Positions 55,513 to 64,000 are shown, counted from the stretch's first letter. The stretch is DNA of 64,000 bases from Pedobacter sp. FW305-3-2-15-E-R2A2 (GCF_038446955.1 NZ_CP151803.1:930001-994000); one strand, 5' to 3'. Notes: generated by a model not told the origin, from the letters alone. Numbers and translations are program-made.

Positions 55513-56100
55513 ATGAAAAAAATAATCTTATCTGCATTATTCATCTGTTCTAGCATGATGGCTTTTAGTCAGGTGTTACCTAGTTTTCAATTCGGACTAA
55601 AAGGTGGTGCCAACCTTACAAAATTTAGCACCAAAGGTACTTTTGACAGCGAAAACAGAGCAGGATATTATGGTGGTGTCTGGGCGCGTATCGGTGCTGC
55701 AGGAATTCACCTGCAACCGGAGCTTTACATCTCAGGAAAAAATACAACTTTAAAAGACGATGCTGGTGTAGAGAATAAAGTCAACTTTACCAGTTTGGAT
55801 ATCCCGGTTTTGGTCGGTACAAAAATCGGAGCAGCAGGTGTTGGTATTCGTTTAAATACTGGTCCTGTGGTTTCTTTTATCTTGAATAAAGACCAGTCTA
55901 TCGGTGATGCAACAAGCTCAGCACTTAAAGGAAACTTTAAAGATCAGAACTTTGCATGGCAGTTTGGCGCTGGATTAGACATCAGCAAATTAGGCATCGA
56001 CCTGAGGTACGAACAAGGTCTTTCTAAAATTGGAAAAGACGACTATAATGCTAAAAAACTAGGTCTGTTTACTTTAGGATTGGCTTACCGCTTATTCTAA
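55513..56100 (+). CDS. Outer-membrane beta-barrel protein (PorT-like)
   Basis: The product has 195 residues. A signal peptide ends at MAFSQ. The barrel strands alternate and LPSFQFGLKGGANLTKFST is typical of the Bacteroidota OMP_b-brl_2 group; the last strand ends YRLF with terminal Phe. Function is structural or unknown. A terminator follows. Confidence 0.85.
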   Translation: MKKIILSALFICSSMMAFSQVLPSFQFGLKGGANLTKFSTKGTFDSENRAGYYGGVWARIGAAGIHLQPELYISGKNTTLKDDAGVENKVNFTSLDIPVLVGTKIGAAGVGIRLNTGPVVSFILNKDQSIGDATSSALKGNFKDQNFAWQFGAGLDISKLGIDLRYEQGLSKIGKDDYNAKKLGLFTLGLAYRLF

Positions 56101-56130
56101 AAACAAAAGTTTTCAACATTTTGTTGAAAA

Positions 56131-56162
56131 GGGGTGAGCATCAATTGCTTATCCCTTTTTTT
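56131..56162 (+). terminator. Terminator of the barrel gene
   Basis: GGGGTGAGCA (56131-56140) pairs with TGCTTATCCC (from 56146), allowing two G-T pairs, followed by T7. Confidence 0.8.
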
Positions 56163-56210
56163 GGCTTTAAAATTGACAGTATCATTCTCCCTAACTTAAT
56201 TAATACGACT

Positions 56211-56492
56211 ATGAATATCAAAGAGTTATTATTAAACGGAAAGAGCTTCTCTGAGCTCCTAAAACAGTTCTCTATCGAAGCTGATGATGTTAGAATTCAG
56301 GACGAAGATGTCATCTTGTCTGACCAGATTTTGAAACACCAGGAAGTGGTAAAGGAAAGCATTTGTATTGAAGGAAAAAATAAAGAAGGAATCGTGAACT
56401 TTTTCGGAACCCTTCATTATAACTTATTGAGTAAGCTGGCTGTATTTGAGATGCAGGGATTTGAGAAGATTACTTCTCCTCAGGTTTGTTAG
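56211..56492 (+). CDS. Small soluble protein, 93 residues
   Basis: ATG 56211 (MNIKELLLNGKSFSELL) gives 93 residues; an upstream frame to 56121 runs through the terminator. No family recognised. The C-terminus (FEKITSPQVC) overlaps the end of the convergent YihY gene by 23 bases, which means both coding strands are used there. Confidence 0.5.
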   Translation: MNIKELLLNGKSFSELLKQFSIEADDVRIQDEDVILSDQILKHQEVVKESICIEGKNKEGIVNFFGTLHYNLLSKLAVFEMQGFEKITSPQVC

Positions 56493-57408
56493 GATCCTTG
56501 ATCACCTCTTTGATTTCGTAATTGAATGTGCCTTTAATTGGGCGTATGGGAGTGTTTTTGTCGTCACTCAGCACTTTTACATAGCAGGAGCCGAAATAAA
56601 AAATGAAAGAAGAATAGAATACAAATAACATGATCAGGACGATAGAGCCTGAAGTTCCATAAATATTGCCTATCCCGCTCAGGGGCAACATAATCCTTAA
56701 AATATACTTTCCTGCCGTAAATAAGATCCCCGTCAGGATGCCTCCATGAATCGCTGATTTCCAGGTCGGACGTCCATTCGTCAGAAAACGGAACAAAACC
56801 GAAAACCAAACCGTCACAATTACCACAAATAAAGCCTGGTTTAATACCGAAAGAAAGAATTTTCCGAAGGTAGGGGCCGCATTATTGAGGTATACCCCAA
56901 TAATCGCCTGAACACTATCCGTCAGCAGGCCGACAAAAAACAAAAGACCCGCCAGCAGGATGATGACAAAAGAACGTGCCCGGAGTTTCATGTTAAAATA
57001 GAAACCTGCTTTATCCTTGATTCCGATCGACCAGATCTGGTCCATGGAATTCTTAATCACTGCGAACAGGGTGGTGGCCACAAAGATGAAAAAGATAAAA
57101 CTCAATACCGTCGCGTACCACTCATGATCAACACCCCTTATGTTTCTTAAAGTCTGCCGGATCTGAAGGGTACTGCTATCGTCCAGCACACTGCCCAGGC
57201 GCTCAAACAAACGGTTCACCAGGGTTTTCCGGTCCATAAAAAAGCCAAACAGCCGGATCAGGATAATGAGAATAGGAGGGATGGCGAAATTGGCAAAAAA
57301 AGCAGTTGCTCCTGCAAGACGTAAGGGATCATTCTTTTTGAACAATTTAAACGCTGCACTGAAACGCGTACAAAATAATGAGATTCTGCTGATGCTGTTA
57401 ATTTCCAT
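56470..57408 (-). CDS. YihY/BrkB family membrane protein
   Basis: The product has 312 residues and about six membrane segments. The opening (AFKLFKKNDPLRLAGATAFFANFAIPPILI) and the later GNIYGTSGSIVLIMLFVFYSSFIFYFGSCY match YihY/BrkB family proteins. E. coli YihY is not an RNase; the family has been linked to serum resistance in Bordetella. Function in this genome unknown. Its 3' end overlaps the convergent 93-residue gene. Confidence 0.88.
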   Translation of the reverse strand: MEINSISRISLFCTRFSAAFKLFKKNDPLRLAGATAFFANFAIPPILIILIRLFGFFMDRKTLVNRLFERLGSVLDDSSTLQIRQTLRNIRGVDHEWYATVLSFIFFIFVATTLFAVIKNSMDQIWSIGIKDKAGFYFNMKLRARSFVIILLAGLLFFVGLLTDSVQAIIGVYLNNAAPTFGKFFLSVLNQALFVVIVTVWFSVLFRFLTNGRPTWKSAIHGGILTGILFTAGKYILRIMLPLSGIGNIYGTSGSIVLIMLFVFYSSFIFYFGSCYVKVLSDDKNTPIRPIKGTFNYEIKEVIKDPNKPEEK

Positions 57409-57473
57409 TCCCCTCAGATTGCCTAGAGGCCCGAAAATAGCTAAATTTTTTATATCTGAAGGTGATGTAACAT

Positions 57474-57512
57474 AAAAAAGCCAGTACTGTATTACAGACT
57501 GGCTTCGTTTTA
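57474..57512 (-). terminator. Terminator of the hmgA-hppD operon
   Basis: On the minus strand GAAGCCAGT and ACTGGCTT pair around CTGTAATACAG, itself a hairpin, and the stem runs into TTTTTTAT. It lies 21 bases past the hppD stop. Confidence 0.85.
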
Positions 57513-57532
57513 TGAATAATAATGGTCAGTTT

Positions 57533-58663
57533 TTATAAATTTCCTCTCAGCTCCTGCTCACGTTCTAATGATTCGAATAAGGCTTTGAAATTACCTGCAC
57601 CAAAAGATTGTGCGCCTTTTCTCTGGATGATCTCAAAGAATAGTGTCGGACGGTCCTCTACCGGTTTGGTGAAGATCTGCAACAGATAACCCTCTTCATC
57701 ACAATCTACCAGGATGCCCAGTTCTTTCAATTGCGCAATCTCCTCGTCAATTTCTCCTACGCGCGTTGGCATCATGTTGTAATAGGCTTCAGGGGGTGCA
57801 CTTAAAAACTCAACCCCTCGAGATTTTAAGTCCCTTACAGTAGACAAAATATCTTTTGTCGCTACTGCAATGTGTTGCACCCCTTCGCCTTCATAAAACT
57901 CTAAATATTCTTCAATCTGCGATTTCTTCTTTCCTTCGGCAGGCTCATTGATCGGGAATTTGGAGAAACCGTTTCCGTTGCTCATTACCTTACTCATCAG
58001 GGCAGAATATTCGGTATTGATCTGCTTGTCATCAAAAGAAAGAATGTTGACAAATCCCATCACTTCCTCATACCATTTCACAGTTTCGTTCATTCTGTTC
58101 CAGCCTACGTTTCCTACGCAGTGGTCAATGTACAAAAGACCAGTCTCTTTTGGTGCGTAATCGCTTTTCAGGTCCTGAAATCCGGGCATGAAAGTACCCG
58201 TATAATTTTTACGTTCAATGAACATGTGGATGGTCTCGCCATAAGTATAAATACCCGACATCCTCACTTCTCCATGTTCATCGGTTTTTGTTACCGGCTC
58301 CATATAAGGTTTTGCACCACGTTTGGTGGTTTCCTCAAATGCGCTGTAGGCATCATCCACCCAAAGAGCAAGAATTTTTACCCCATCACCATGTTTTTTG
58401 ACATGTTCTGCAATCGGGCTGTCCGATTTCATGGCGGTAGTCAGTACCAACCTGATTTTTCCTTGTTGTAAGACATAAGAAGCGCGATCGCGAACGCCTG
58501 TCTCTGGTCCTGCATAAGCTAAGGATTGAAAGCCAAATGCTGTTTTATAGTAATGTGCAGCCTGTTTTGCGTTTCCTACATAGAACTCTATGTAATCCGT
58601 TCCGTTGATCGGAAGGAAATCCGGTGCTTTAGCAATCTTTTCTGCAAATGTTTGTGTACTCAT
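57533..58663 (-). CDS. hppD: 4-hydroxyphenylpyruvate dioxygenase
   Basis: The product has 376 residues and two vicinal-oxygen-chelate domains. Iron ligands are the His in YIDHCVGNVG, the His in GVQHIAVATKDI and the Glu in LFFEIIQRKG; QSFGAGNFKALFE is the usual C-terminal signature. It turns 4-hydroxyphenylpyruvate into homogentisate, the step before HmgA. It follows hmgA by 34 bases on the same strand. Confidence 0.97.
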   Translation of the reverse strand: MSTQTFAEKIAKAPDFLPINGTDYIEFYVGNAKQAAHYYKTAFGFQSLAYAGPETGVRDRASYVLQQGKIRLVLTTAMKSDSPIAEHVKKHGDGVKILALWVDDAYSAFEETTKRGAKPYMEPVTKTDEHGEVRMSGIYTYGETIHMFIERKNYTGTFMPGFQDLKSDYAPKETGLLYIDHCVGNVGWNRMNETVKWYEEVMGFVNILSFDDKQINTEYSALMSKVMSNGNGFSKFPINEPAEGKKKSQIEEYLEFYEGEGVQHIAVATKDILSTVRDLKSRGVEFLSAPPEAYYNMMPTRVGEIDEEIAQLKELGILVDCDEEGYLLQIFTKPVEDRPTLFFEIIQRKGAQSFGAGNFKALFESLEREQELRGNL

Positions 58664-58697
58664 AATTAAATATTTTTTTAAAACACTGTTTATCTGA

Positions 58698-59864
58698 TTA
58701 TTCTACGTTATGTTGCCAGCTTTTATGATAGCTTTCATCCTCAATCTTTATGGCATCTTCTGTTAGCATTAAAGGACGGAAAGGATCAATCATGACGGCC
58801 AGCTCCTGAGTGCTCTCCTTACCGATTGATTTTTCTACCGTTCCCGGGTGCGGTCCGTGAGGAATTCCACCCGGATGTAAGGTGATTTGTCCTTTTACCA
58901 CGCTTTTTCTGCTCATAAAATCCCCGTCTACATAATACAAAACCTCATCACTGTCCACATTGCTGTGGTTGTATGGTGCAGGAATGGAAAGTGGGTGGTA
59001 ATCGTATTTACGTGGAACGAAGGAACAGATCACAAAGTTATGTCCTTCAAAAGTCTGGTGTACGGGAGGTGGTTGGTGTAAACGACCGGTAATCGGTTCA
59101 AAATCGTGGATAGAAAAAGCCCATGGATAATGGAAACCGTCCCAGCCTACAAAATCAAAAGGGTGTGTCCCATAAGTATAAGGGTACATCAAACCTTGTT
59201 TTTTGATCAGCACTTTGAAATCGCCGACTTCATCAATGGTCTCCAGGTCGGTAGGGCGTTTAATGTCGCGCTCACAATAGGGAGAATGTTCCATTAGTTG
59301 TCCGTATTCATTTCTATAGCGCTTTGGAGAGCGGATCGGACTGAAACTTTCGGTAATGAAGAGTCTGTTGGTCTCGTCATCAAATTCCATCTGATAAATG
59401 GTTCCTCTGGGGATCACCAGGTAATCTCCATAAGCAAAACGGATTTTTCCGAAGCCTGTTTTTAAGGTTCCGCTGCCTTCGTGAATGAAGATCACCTCAT
59501 CTGCCTGACTATTTTTATAAAAATAATCGGTCATCGATTTTCTCGGCGCTGCCAGGGAGATGTGCAGGTCACTGTTCACCAATACCGGTTTCCTGCTTTC
59601 CAGGTAATCGTCTTCCGGTTTCACATTAAATCCGATTAAGCTCGTATGACGCAGGTGTTTCTCACGGGCGATTTTAGGCTCTACAGAATAAGGTTCCCCA
59701 AGGGATTTTACGATGGTTGGCGGGTGACAATGGTAAACCAGTGAATATAAGCTTGAAAACCCTTCAGTAGAAACTAGTTCTTCTGCGTATAAATTGCCAT
59801 CTGGTTTTCTAAAAACGGTATGGCGTTTCGCAGGAATGGTTCCTAAGGTATGATAAATAGGCAT
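58698..59864 (-). CDS. hmgA: Homogentisate 1,2-dioxygenase
   Basis: The product has 388 residues, somewhat shorter than the animal and proteobacterial enzymes, as in the Bacteroidota type. The cupin core reads VIFIHEGSGTLKTGFG and YLVIPRGTIYQMEF; iron ligands lie in HPGGIPHGPHPGTVEKS near the C-terminus. It opens homogentisate to maleylacetoacetate. CTAACCAAA is in the leader and a 9-bp inverted repeat lies further upstream. Confidence 0.95.
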   Translation of the reverse strand: MPIYHTLGTIPAKRHTVFRKPDGNLYAEELVSTEGFSSLYSLVYHCHPPTIVKSLGEPYSVEPKIAREKHLRHTSLIGFNVKPEDDYLESRKPVLVNSDLHISLAAPRKSMTDYFYKNSQADEVIFIHEGSGTLKTGFGKIRFAYGDYLVIPRGTIYQMEFDDETNRLFITESFSPIRSPKRYRNEYGQLMEHSPYCERDIKRPTDLETIDEVGDFKVLIKKQGLMYPYTYGTHPFDFVGWDGFHYPWAFSIHDFEPITGRLHQPPPVHQTFEGHNFVICSFVPRKYDYHPLSIPAPYNHSNVDSDEVLYYVDGDFMSRKSVVKGQITLHPGGIPHGPHPGTVEKSIGKESTQELAVMIDPFRPLMLTEDAIKIEDESYHKSWQHNVE

Positions 59865-59906
59865 AGCAGTAGGTTAATTTGGTTAGAATAATATATATTA
59901 ATAACG

Positions 59907-59929
59907 ATAAAACGTGGAAAACGTTTTAT
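59907..59929. promoter_or_regulatory. Operator candidate upstream of hmgA
   Basis: ATAAAACGT (59907-59915) and ACGTTTTAT (59921-59929) are exact inverted repeats around GGAAA, 43-65 bases upstream of the hmgA ATG. It may bind a regulator of tyrosine catabolism. No regulator gene is in the window. Confidence 0.5.
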
Positions 59930-60157
59930 AAAAGCAGCGGGAAAAGCTAAATGGAGTATTGAGCAAAAATGATCTTGGAAAGCATCGCATACCGGAACGC
60001 AGCCAACGCTTGTTTGGCGACTTGATTTTGATATGTGAGGTGCTGTATCATTTTGTTTGCGTCAGCTAAATTAAGGAATAAATCCAGTAATCAACAAACA
60101 ATAAAAGAGATTTAATGGAGATAGTTTTTTTATAGCCATGGTTGCTGTAATTTTATA

Positions 60158-60165
60158 TAGCTTTG
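60158..60165 (+). promoter_or_regulatory. -7 element of fahA
   Basis: TAGCTTTG matches TAnnTTTG exactly, 25 bases before the ATG. No good -33 element seen. Confidence 0.45.
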
Positions 60166-60190
60166 AACAACTACATAAAAAACTGAGCAT

Positions 60191-61189
60191 ATGAAGCTGG
60201 TATCCTATAAAACAGAAGACAGAGAACACCTGGGTGTTTTTGTAAACGGACATATTTATAATCTGAATTCATGCGACAAGCAATTGCCGAATGAGATGAA
60301 TGCTTTTTTAGCGGGCGGAGAGGAATTGATGGACCGTGCAAAAAAGATTGATGCACAAATTAAATCAGGCGAGATTGAACCTAAAGAAGAAGCTTTCTAT
60401 GAAGTGATCGCTCCTGTACCGCATCCGACTTCCTGCAGGGATGGATACGCTTTCCGTCAGCATGTTGCTGCGGCGAGAAGGAACCGTAAAGTAGATATGA
60501 TTGCTGAATTTGATCAGTATCCTATCTTTTATTTCACCAACCACAATGCCATTCAGGGCCCTGGAGAGATCGAATGTATGCCCGATCATTTCCAAAAGCT
60601 TGATTTTGAGCTGGAAGTAGCCATTGTAATTGGTAAAAAAGGAAGAAACATTACTGCTGCAGAAGCTGATGAGTATATCGCAGGTTATATGGTGATGAAC
60701 GATATGAGCGCAAGAACCCTTCAAATGGAGGAAATGCTCTTGAATTTAGGCCCGGCCAAAGGAAAAGATTTCTCTACCGTAATCGGTCCATGGCTGGTTA
60801 CTCCGGATGAATTAGAGCAATATAAAGTGTCTGCTAAACCTGGTCATACCGGAAATGCGTACAACCTGAAAATGACTTGTACGGTAAACGGAGTAGAAGT
60901 ATCTGCTGGGAATATGGCCGATATGGACTGGACTTTTGCAGAGATCGTAGAACGTTGTGCTTATGGCGTAGACATTCTGCCAGGTGATGTGATTGGTTCA
61001 GGAACCGTAGGTACAGGGTGCTTCCTGGAACTGAACGGAACCGGATTACTGAACAATCCTGATTTCAAACCACAGTGGTTACAGGATGGTGATGTCGTGG
61101 AAATGGAAGTTACCGGACTTGGACATTTAAGTAATATCATTAAAAAAGTGGATACAGATTTCTCTATCCTTGCTTTGAAGAAAAAATAA
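60191..61189 (+). CDS. Fumarylacetoacetate hydrolase family protein
   Basis: The product has 332 residues. The family core reads MNDMSARTLQ, GPAKGKDFSTVIGPWLVTPDE and DVIGSGTVGTGCFLE; acidic residues in FELEVAIVIGKKG bind the metal. Given hmgA and hppD next door, hydrolysis of fumarylacetoacetate to fumarate and acetoacetate is the likely role. Divergent from hmgA. A hairpin (61197-61223) follows. Confidence 0.92.
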   Translation: MKLVSYKTEDREHLGVFVNGHIYNLNSCDKQLPNEMNAFLAGGEELMDRAKKIDAQIKSGEIEPKEEAFYEVIAPVPHPTSCRDGYAFRQHVAAARRNRKVDMIAEFDQYPIFYFTNHNAIQGPGEIECMPDHFQKLDFELEVAIVIGKKGRNITAAEADEYIAGYMVMNDMSARTLQMEEMLLNLGPAKGKDFSTVIGPWLVTPDELEQYKVSAKPGHTGNAYNLKMTCTVNGVEVSAGNMADMDWTFAEIVERCAYGVDILPGDVIGSGTVGTGCFLELNGTGLLNNPDFKPQWLQDGDVVEMEVTGLGHLSNIIKKVDTDFSILALKKK

Positions 61190-61196
61190 AACCATT

Positions 61197-61223
61197 CCCG
61201 TAAAGCGCAATCCGCTTTACGGG
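61197..61223 (+). terminator. Hairpin after the FAH gene
   Basis: CCCGTAAAGCG (61197-61207) and CGCTTTACGGG (61213-61223) form an 11-bp stem with a 5-base loop. Only a short T-run follows (ATTTC), so read-through into the flavin reductase gene is possible. Confidence 0.7.
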
Positions 61224-61297
61224 ATTTCATATGCCCTGAAAATATCGTCTTTCCTAAAGTTAAGAACGATGTTTTCAGGGCTTTTAAACAAAAGAAT

Positions 61298-62185
61298 ATG
61301 CTGACTATCGACGTCGCCGAACTTTCCCCTGCTCAGTTGCAGAATTACATGCAATATGCCATTGCTCCAAGACCGATCTGCTTTGCCACTACCATTGATA
61401 AGGATGGAAACATCAACCTGAGCCCTTTCAGCTTTTTCAACATGTTTAGTACCAATCCTCCTTTGTGTATCTTTTCTCCTGCGAGAAGGGTCAGGGACAA
61501 TACCACTAAACATACTCTGGAAAATGTATTGGAAGTAAAAGAATGCGTGATCAATATTGTAAACTATCCGATGGTTCAGCAAATGAGCCTGGCCAGTACA
61601 GAATATGCAAAAGGAGTCAATGAGTTTGAGAAATCAGGCTTTACCATGTTGCCTTCGCAATTGGTCAAACCACCAAGAGTGGCAGAAGCCCCGGTACAAA
61701 TGGAATGCATCATCAGGGAAGTGATCCATCTTGGAGAAAACCCAGGTGCAGGAAATCTGATCCTGGCGGAGGTAAAACTCATCCATATCAAAGAAGAGAT
61801 CCTGGATACGGATGGAAAGATTGATCAGGCAAAGATAGACCTGGTGGCCCGTCTGGGTGGCGACTGGTATTGCCGTGTCACACCGGAAAACCTGTTCAAA
61901 GTAGCTAAACCTTTAACCACACTGGGCATTGGCGTAGACGCTTTGCCTTCGGCAGTAAGAAACTCGCATGTACTGAGCGGGAATGACCTTGGTATGCTTG
62001 GGAATGTGGAGCATTTGCCTTCTGCGGATGAAATAGATGCGATCAGGGATACAGAACCTGTGAAAGAAGTGTTGGATGCCACCATCGGCGATGCCAATAA
62101 CCGGGAACGCGAACTCCATGAACTGGCCAAACAATGGTTAAAAGAAGGAAAAGTAAATGAAGCGTTAAAAGTGGTCCTGTTATAA
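61298..62185 (+). CDS. Flavin reductase family protein
   Basis: The product has 295 residues. The FMN-binding split-barrel motifs are PRPICFATTIDKDGNINLSPFSFFNMFS and NPPLCIFSPARR. Such proteins reduce flavin for a monooxygenase or act alone. It follows the FAH gene on the same strand, separated by a hairpin. Its role in this pathway is inference. It overlaps the end of the convergent NlpC/P60 gene by 6 bases. Confidence 0.9.
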   Translation: MLTIDVAELSPAQLQNYMQYAIAPRPICFATTIDKDGNINLSPFSFFNMFSTNPPLCIFSPARRVRDNTTKHTLENVLEVKECVINIVNYPMVQQMSLASTEYAKGVNEFEKSGFTMLPSQLVKPPRVAEAPVQMECIIREVIHLGENPGAGNLILAEVKLIHIKEEILDTDGKIDQAKIDLVARLGGDWYCRVTPENLFKVAKPLTTLGIGVDALPSAVRNSHVLSGNDLGMLGNVEHLPSADEIDAIRDTEPVKEVLDATIGDANNRERELHELAKQWLKEGKVNEALKVVLL

Positions 62186-62716
62186 AATGCTGACTATTTT
62201 CATGAATCGTTTTTTATAAAAACCTTCATTTAAGCTCGTAATCGTCACTCCTTTTTTACTACCGGAAGAGGAGTGAATGAATTTGATCTCATCGCCGTCT
62301 ATCGAATAAACGATGCCGACATGGCCAATCTTACGGACCCTGCTGTTCGTCCCTGTAAATAAGATCACATCGCCTATCTGTGCATCTTCCAGGTTTTTAG
62401 CTTCGCCTCTGGAGGCAAATTCTCTGGAAGAACGGGGCACTTTAAAACCGAAGTTCTGAAATACATAACTGACAAATCCGGAGCAGTCAAAACCTCTCTT
62501 CGGGTTACTGGAAGCATAACGGTAAGGAATTCCGATCATGGATTTGGCAAATTCTAACAGCCGGTTGGTAGACTGCGGCTTACTGGCAGGCATTGCCGGC
62601 GTAATTTCCATCAGTTTGGAAACCAGTTCTTTGTATTGAACAGGAGTCGTGTTTTGCGATCTTGCTGCAAACATACTAAATGAAAGAAAGAGGGAAATGA
62701 TGATGCTTTTCTTCAT
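62180..62716 (-). CDS. Secreted NlpC/P60 family peptidase
   Basis: The product has 178 residues. A signal peptide ends at FAARSQ. The NlpC/P60 domain covers about 50-175: the catalytic Cys is in RGFDCSGFVSYVF, the His in RKIGHVGIVYS, and a second His in FIHSSSG completes the triad. It cuts peptide bonds in peptidoglycan stem peptides in the periplasm. Its neighbours serve tyrosine catabolism, so it probably acts independently. Confidence 0.93.
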   Translation of the reverse strand: MKKSIIISLFLSFSMFAARSQNTTPVQYKELVSKLMEITPAMPASKPQSTNRLLEFAKSMIGIPYRYASSNPKRGFDCSGFVSYVFQNFGFKVPRSSREFASRGEAKNLEDAQIGDVILFTGTNSRVRKIGHVGIVYSIDGDEIKFIHSSSGSKKGVTITSLNEGFYKKRFMKIVSIL

Positions 62717-62722
62717 AAGGAT

Positions 62723-62752
62723 GGGCTAAAGGTATTAAAATATCTTTAGCCC
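62723..62752 (-). terminator. Hairpin after the SDR gene
   Basis: GGGCTAAAG (62723-62731) pairs with CTTTAGCCC (62744-62752). It stands between the SDR stop and the NlpC/P60 start; there is no clear T-run, so its strength is uncertain. Confidence 0.5.
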
Positions 62753-62777
62753 GTTTATAATGTTGATAACTTGATGA

Positions 62778-63479
62778 TTAAGGGGTGGTTACGGCTACAG
62801 GAAGCACTTTTCCGTTGAAAAACTTATGTCCTGTCCTTGCGAAGTCGGCCACATACTTGCCCATTTCGAAAGCCATCACCGGAGATTGATACCCTGGGAA
62901 TGCCTGTTCCAGCATCTCTGTCTGTGCTGAACCCAGCGCCAGGCAATTGACTTTTATTCCCGTATCTGCCAGTTCAAAAGCCAGACATTCTGTTAAGGTA
63001 TGCAAGGCTGCTTTACTCGAAGAATAAGCCGCAAGTCCCGGAAATTTAACACTTCCCTGGAAGCCGCCCATGCTGCCGATATTCACAATATGACTACCTG
63101 CAGTCATTAACGGAAGCAGGTGCTGGATCATGTTAAAATGTCCCGTTACATTGCTCTCGAACATCTCGTATAAATCTTCCCTGCTCGTTTCCAGAAAAGG
63201 TTTATTGATCAGTGAGCCTGCATTGTTAATCAGAATATCTACCGTACCTAGCCGTTCCTTTAAAAAAGGGAGGAGTGCGGCATAATCATCATTTACAATG
63301 TCAAATTCTACCGGAAGTAATACACAGTCAGGATTTATCCCCCTTGCAATTTCCAGTAGTTTGCGCAGTTTGTCCGCAGAGCGGGCAATACATACGATTT
63401 TGTTGTCTTTATTCAGTGCAAATTCCAGGGCAGCTTCAAAGCCTATTCCGCTACTTGCACCTGTTAATACTATATTCAT
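62778..63479 (-). CDS. Short-chain dehydrogenase/reductase
   Basis: The product has 233 residues. The cofactor site is TGASSGIG (residues 6-13), NNAGSL follows, and the catalytic triad is Ser in NIGSMGG with YSSSK (Tyr and Lys). It uses NAD(P)H. It begins immediately after the stop of the upstream aromatic amino acid hydroxylase-like gene (no gap), so it should be co-translated. A role in reducing the pterin cofactor is possible but not proven. Confidence 0.9.
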   Translation of the reverse strand: MNIVLTGASSGIGFEAALEFALNKDNKIVCIARSADKLRKLLEIARGINPDCVLLPVEFDIVNDDYAALLPFLKERLGTVDILINNAGSLINKPFLETSREDLYEMFESNVTGHFNMIQHLLPLMTAGSHIVNIGSMGGFQGSVKFPGLAAYSSSKAALHTLTECLAFELADTGIKVNCLALGSAQTEMLEQAFPGYQSPVMAFEMGKYVADFARTGHKFFNGKVLPVAVTTP

Positions 63480-64000
63480 CTAATCTTCTTCAGTAATCAA
63501 TTGACTTACCGGGTTTTCAATCACATGTAAACCATCTGTGATTAATTTACGGTAATCTGCTTCATTTGCAGCCTTTAGCTCCAGGTAGTCCCGCAACTCC
63601 TTCTCGAACGCTGAATCCAGCTTTTTATGATAAATAATCTCAAGAATTTCTAAGGTAGCCAACCAGTCGGAACGGTGTTCTGTTTTTAGTTCTTCAAATA
63701 AAGAAACACATTTTTCGTAATCTCTTTTCTCCTGTCTGATGGTACGAATCGCTTTATAGATGTCGTGCAGCTTTTGAGTTTTCTCATCGTAACTCACCTT
63801 ATGTGTCTGCTGCTCACTGATATGGGTGATCTCTTCGTAAGCATCTTTATCAGCCGCCCCGTTAAATACAGAGACGATTTTCTCGCCGATAGCCATATCA
63901 TAAGTACCCCATTCCGGTTGGAACAGCACATTGCCATTACTTTCTTTCACCGTACAATCCTCAAATGCGATCAGGACTGTTTTTCCGGCGTGCTGAATAA
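63480..64000 (-). CDS. Probable phenylalanine 4-monooxygenase, C-terminal part (5' end outside window)
   Basis: The minus-strand frame is open to the right edge; about 172 residues are visible, ending at TAG 63480-63482. The visible part (WGTYDMAIGEKIVSVFNGAADKD followed by a helical, coiled-coil-rich C-terminus) resembles the extended C-terminal domain of the long aromatic amino acid hydroxylases of Bacteroidota. The catalytic iron site lies upstream and cannot be seen. Neighbouring hppD, hmgA and FAH genes make a role in phenylalanine-to-tyrosine conversion likely. The SDR gene abuts its stop. Confidence 0.6.
   Translation of the reverse strand, partial: IQHAGKTVLIAFEDCTVKESNGNVLFQPEWGTYDMAIGEKIVSVFNGAADKDAYEEITHISEQQTHKVSYDEKTQKLHDIYKAIRTIRQEKRDYEKCVSLFEELKTEHRSDWLATLEILEIIYHKKLDSAFEKELRDYLELKAANEADYRKLITDGLHVIENPVSQLITEED

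Larger units (their letters stand above)
59865..60190. other. Divergent regulatory region between hmgA and fahA
   Basis: 326 AT-rich bases with the 59907-59929 palindrome near hmgA and a -7 element near fahA (60158-60165). No ORF called. The shared region suggests joint control of both halves of the pathway. Confidence 0.6.

Overview
The window looks like chromosomal DNA of a Bacteroidota, most likely a soil or freshwater Sphingobacteriaceae of the Pedobacter type. The reasons are TAnnTTTG-type -7 promoter elements, weak Shine-Dalgarno sequences, many lipoproteins with short N-termini, a carboxypeptidase-regulatory TonB receptor, DUF6266, a 7TM-type histidine kinase and a complete aerobic tyrosine/homogentisate pathway. 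This assignment is inference from gene content; no rRNA or tRNA gene was seen.

Layout. 1-3.2 kb: the 3' end of a GH31 alpha-glucosidase and glgB. 3.2-10.5 kb: a divergent cassette with a periplasmic TPR-CHAT protease-like protein, a PKD/beta-barrel surface protein and a lipoprotein on one side, and an ECF sigma factor with a membrane-spanning TPR partner on the other. 10.5-14.7 kb: small hypothetical genes and a membrane protein/TIGR01777 epimerase pair behind a long inverted repeat. 14.9-24.7 kb: a planctomycete-type cytochrome cluster (PSD1, DUF1501, TIM barrel, DUF2231/cytochrome/LRR, MFS transporter) facing a GH29 alpha-L-fucosidase. 24.9-36.8 kb: accessory genes, including an acyltransferase, two divergent HTH regulators with a tandem operator, a winged-helix protein, a run of tiny ORFs before a GreA/GreB-like factor, Lrp/EamA, two DinB genes (the second broken by a stop codon), a four-gene two-component operon, a GH18-like protein and a sphingomyelin-synthase-like protein. 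36.9-42.9 kb: DUF763, then a siderophore receptor with a decayed PepSY partner.

43-48.3 kb: glycolysis (pfkA, BadF-type kinase, gapA), a Nudix-like regulator and a second BadF-type kinase. 48.7-57.4 kb: threonine aldolase, biotin carboxylase, riboflavin synthase, TPR protein, sensor kinase, beta-barrel protein and YihY. 57.5-64 kb: tyrosine catabolism (hppD, hmgA, fahA, a flavin reductase, and the end of a probable phenylalanine hydroxylase), with an SDR and an NlpC/P60 hydrolase in between.

How they may work together. Phenylalanine hydroxylase, HppD, HmgA and FahA would carry phenylalanine and tyrosine to fumarate and acetoacetate. GH31 and GlgB serve alpha-glucan metabolism. The best candidate for an undescribed system is the sigma factor/TPR/CHAT cassette: topology predicts that the TPR domain of the presumed anti-sigma protein and the CHAT protease domain share the periplasm. 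Other points worth following are a 71-bp repeat whose hairpin shows a compensatory base change, and several clean operator-like palindromes.
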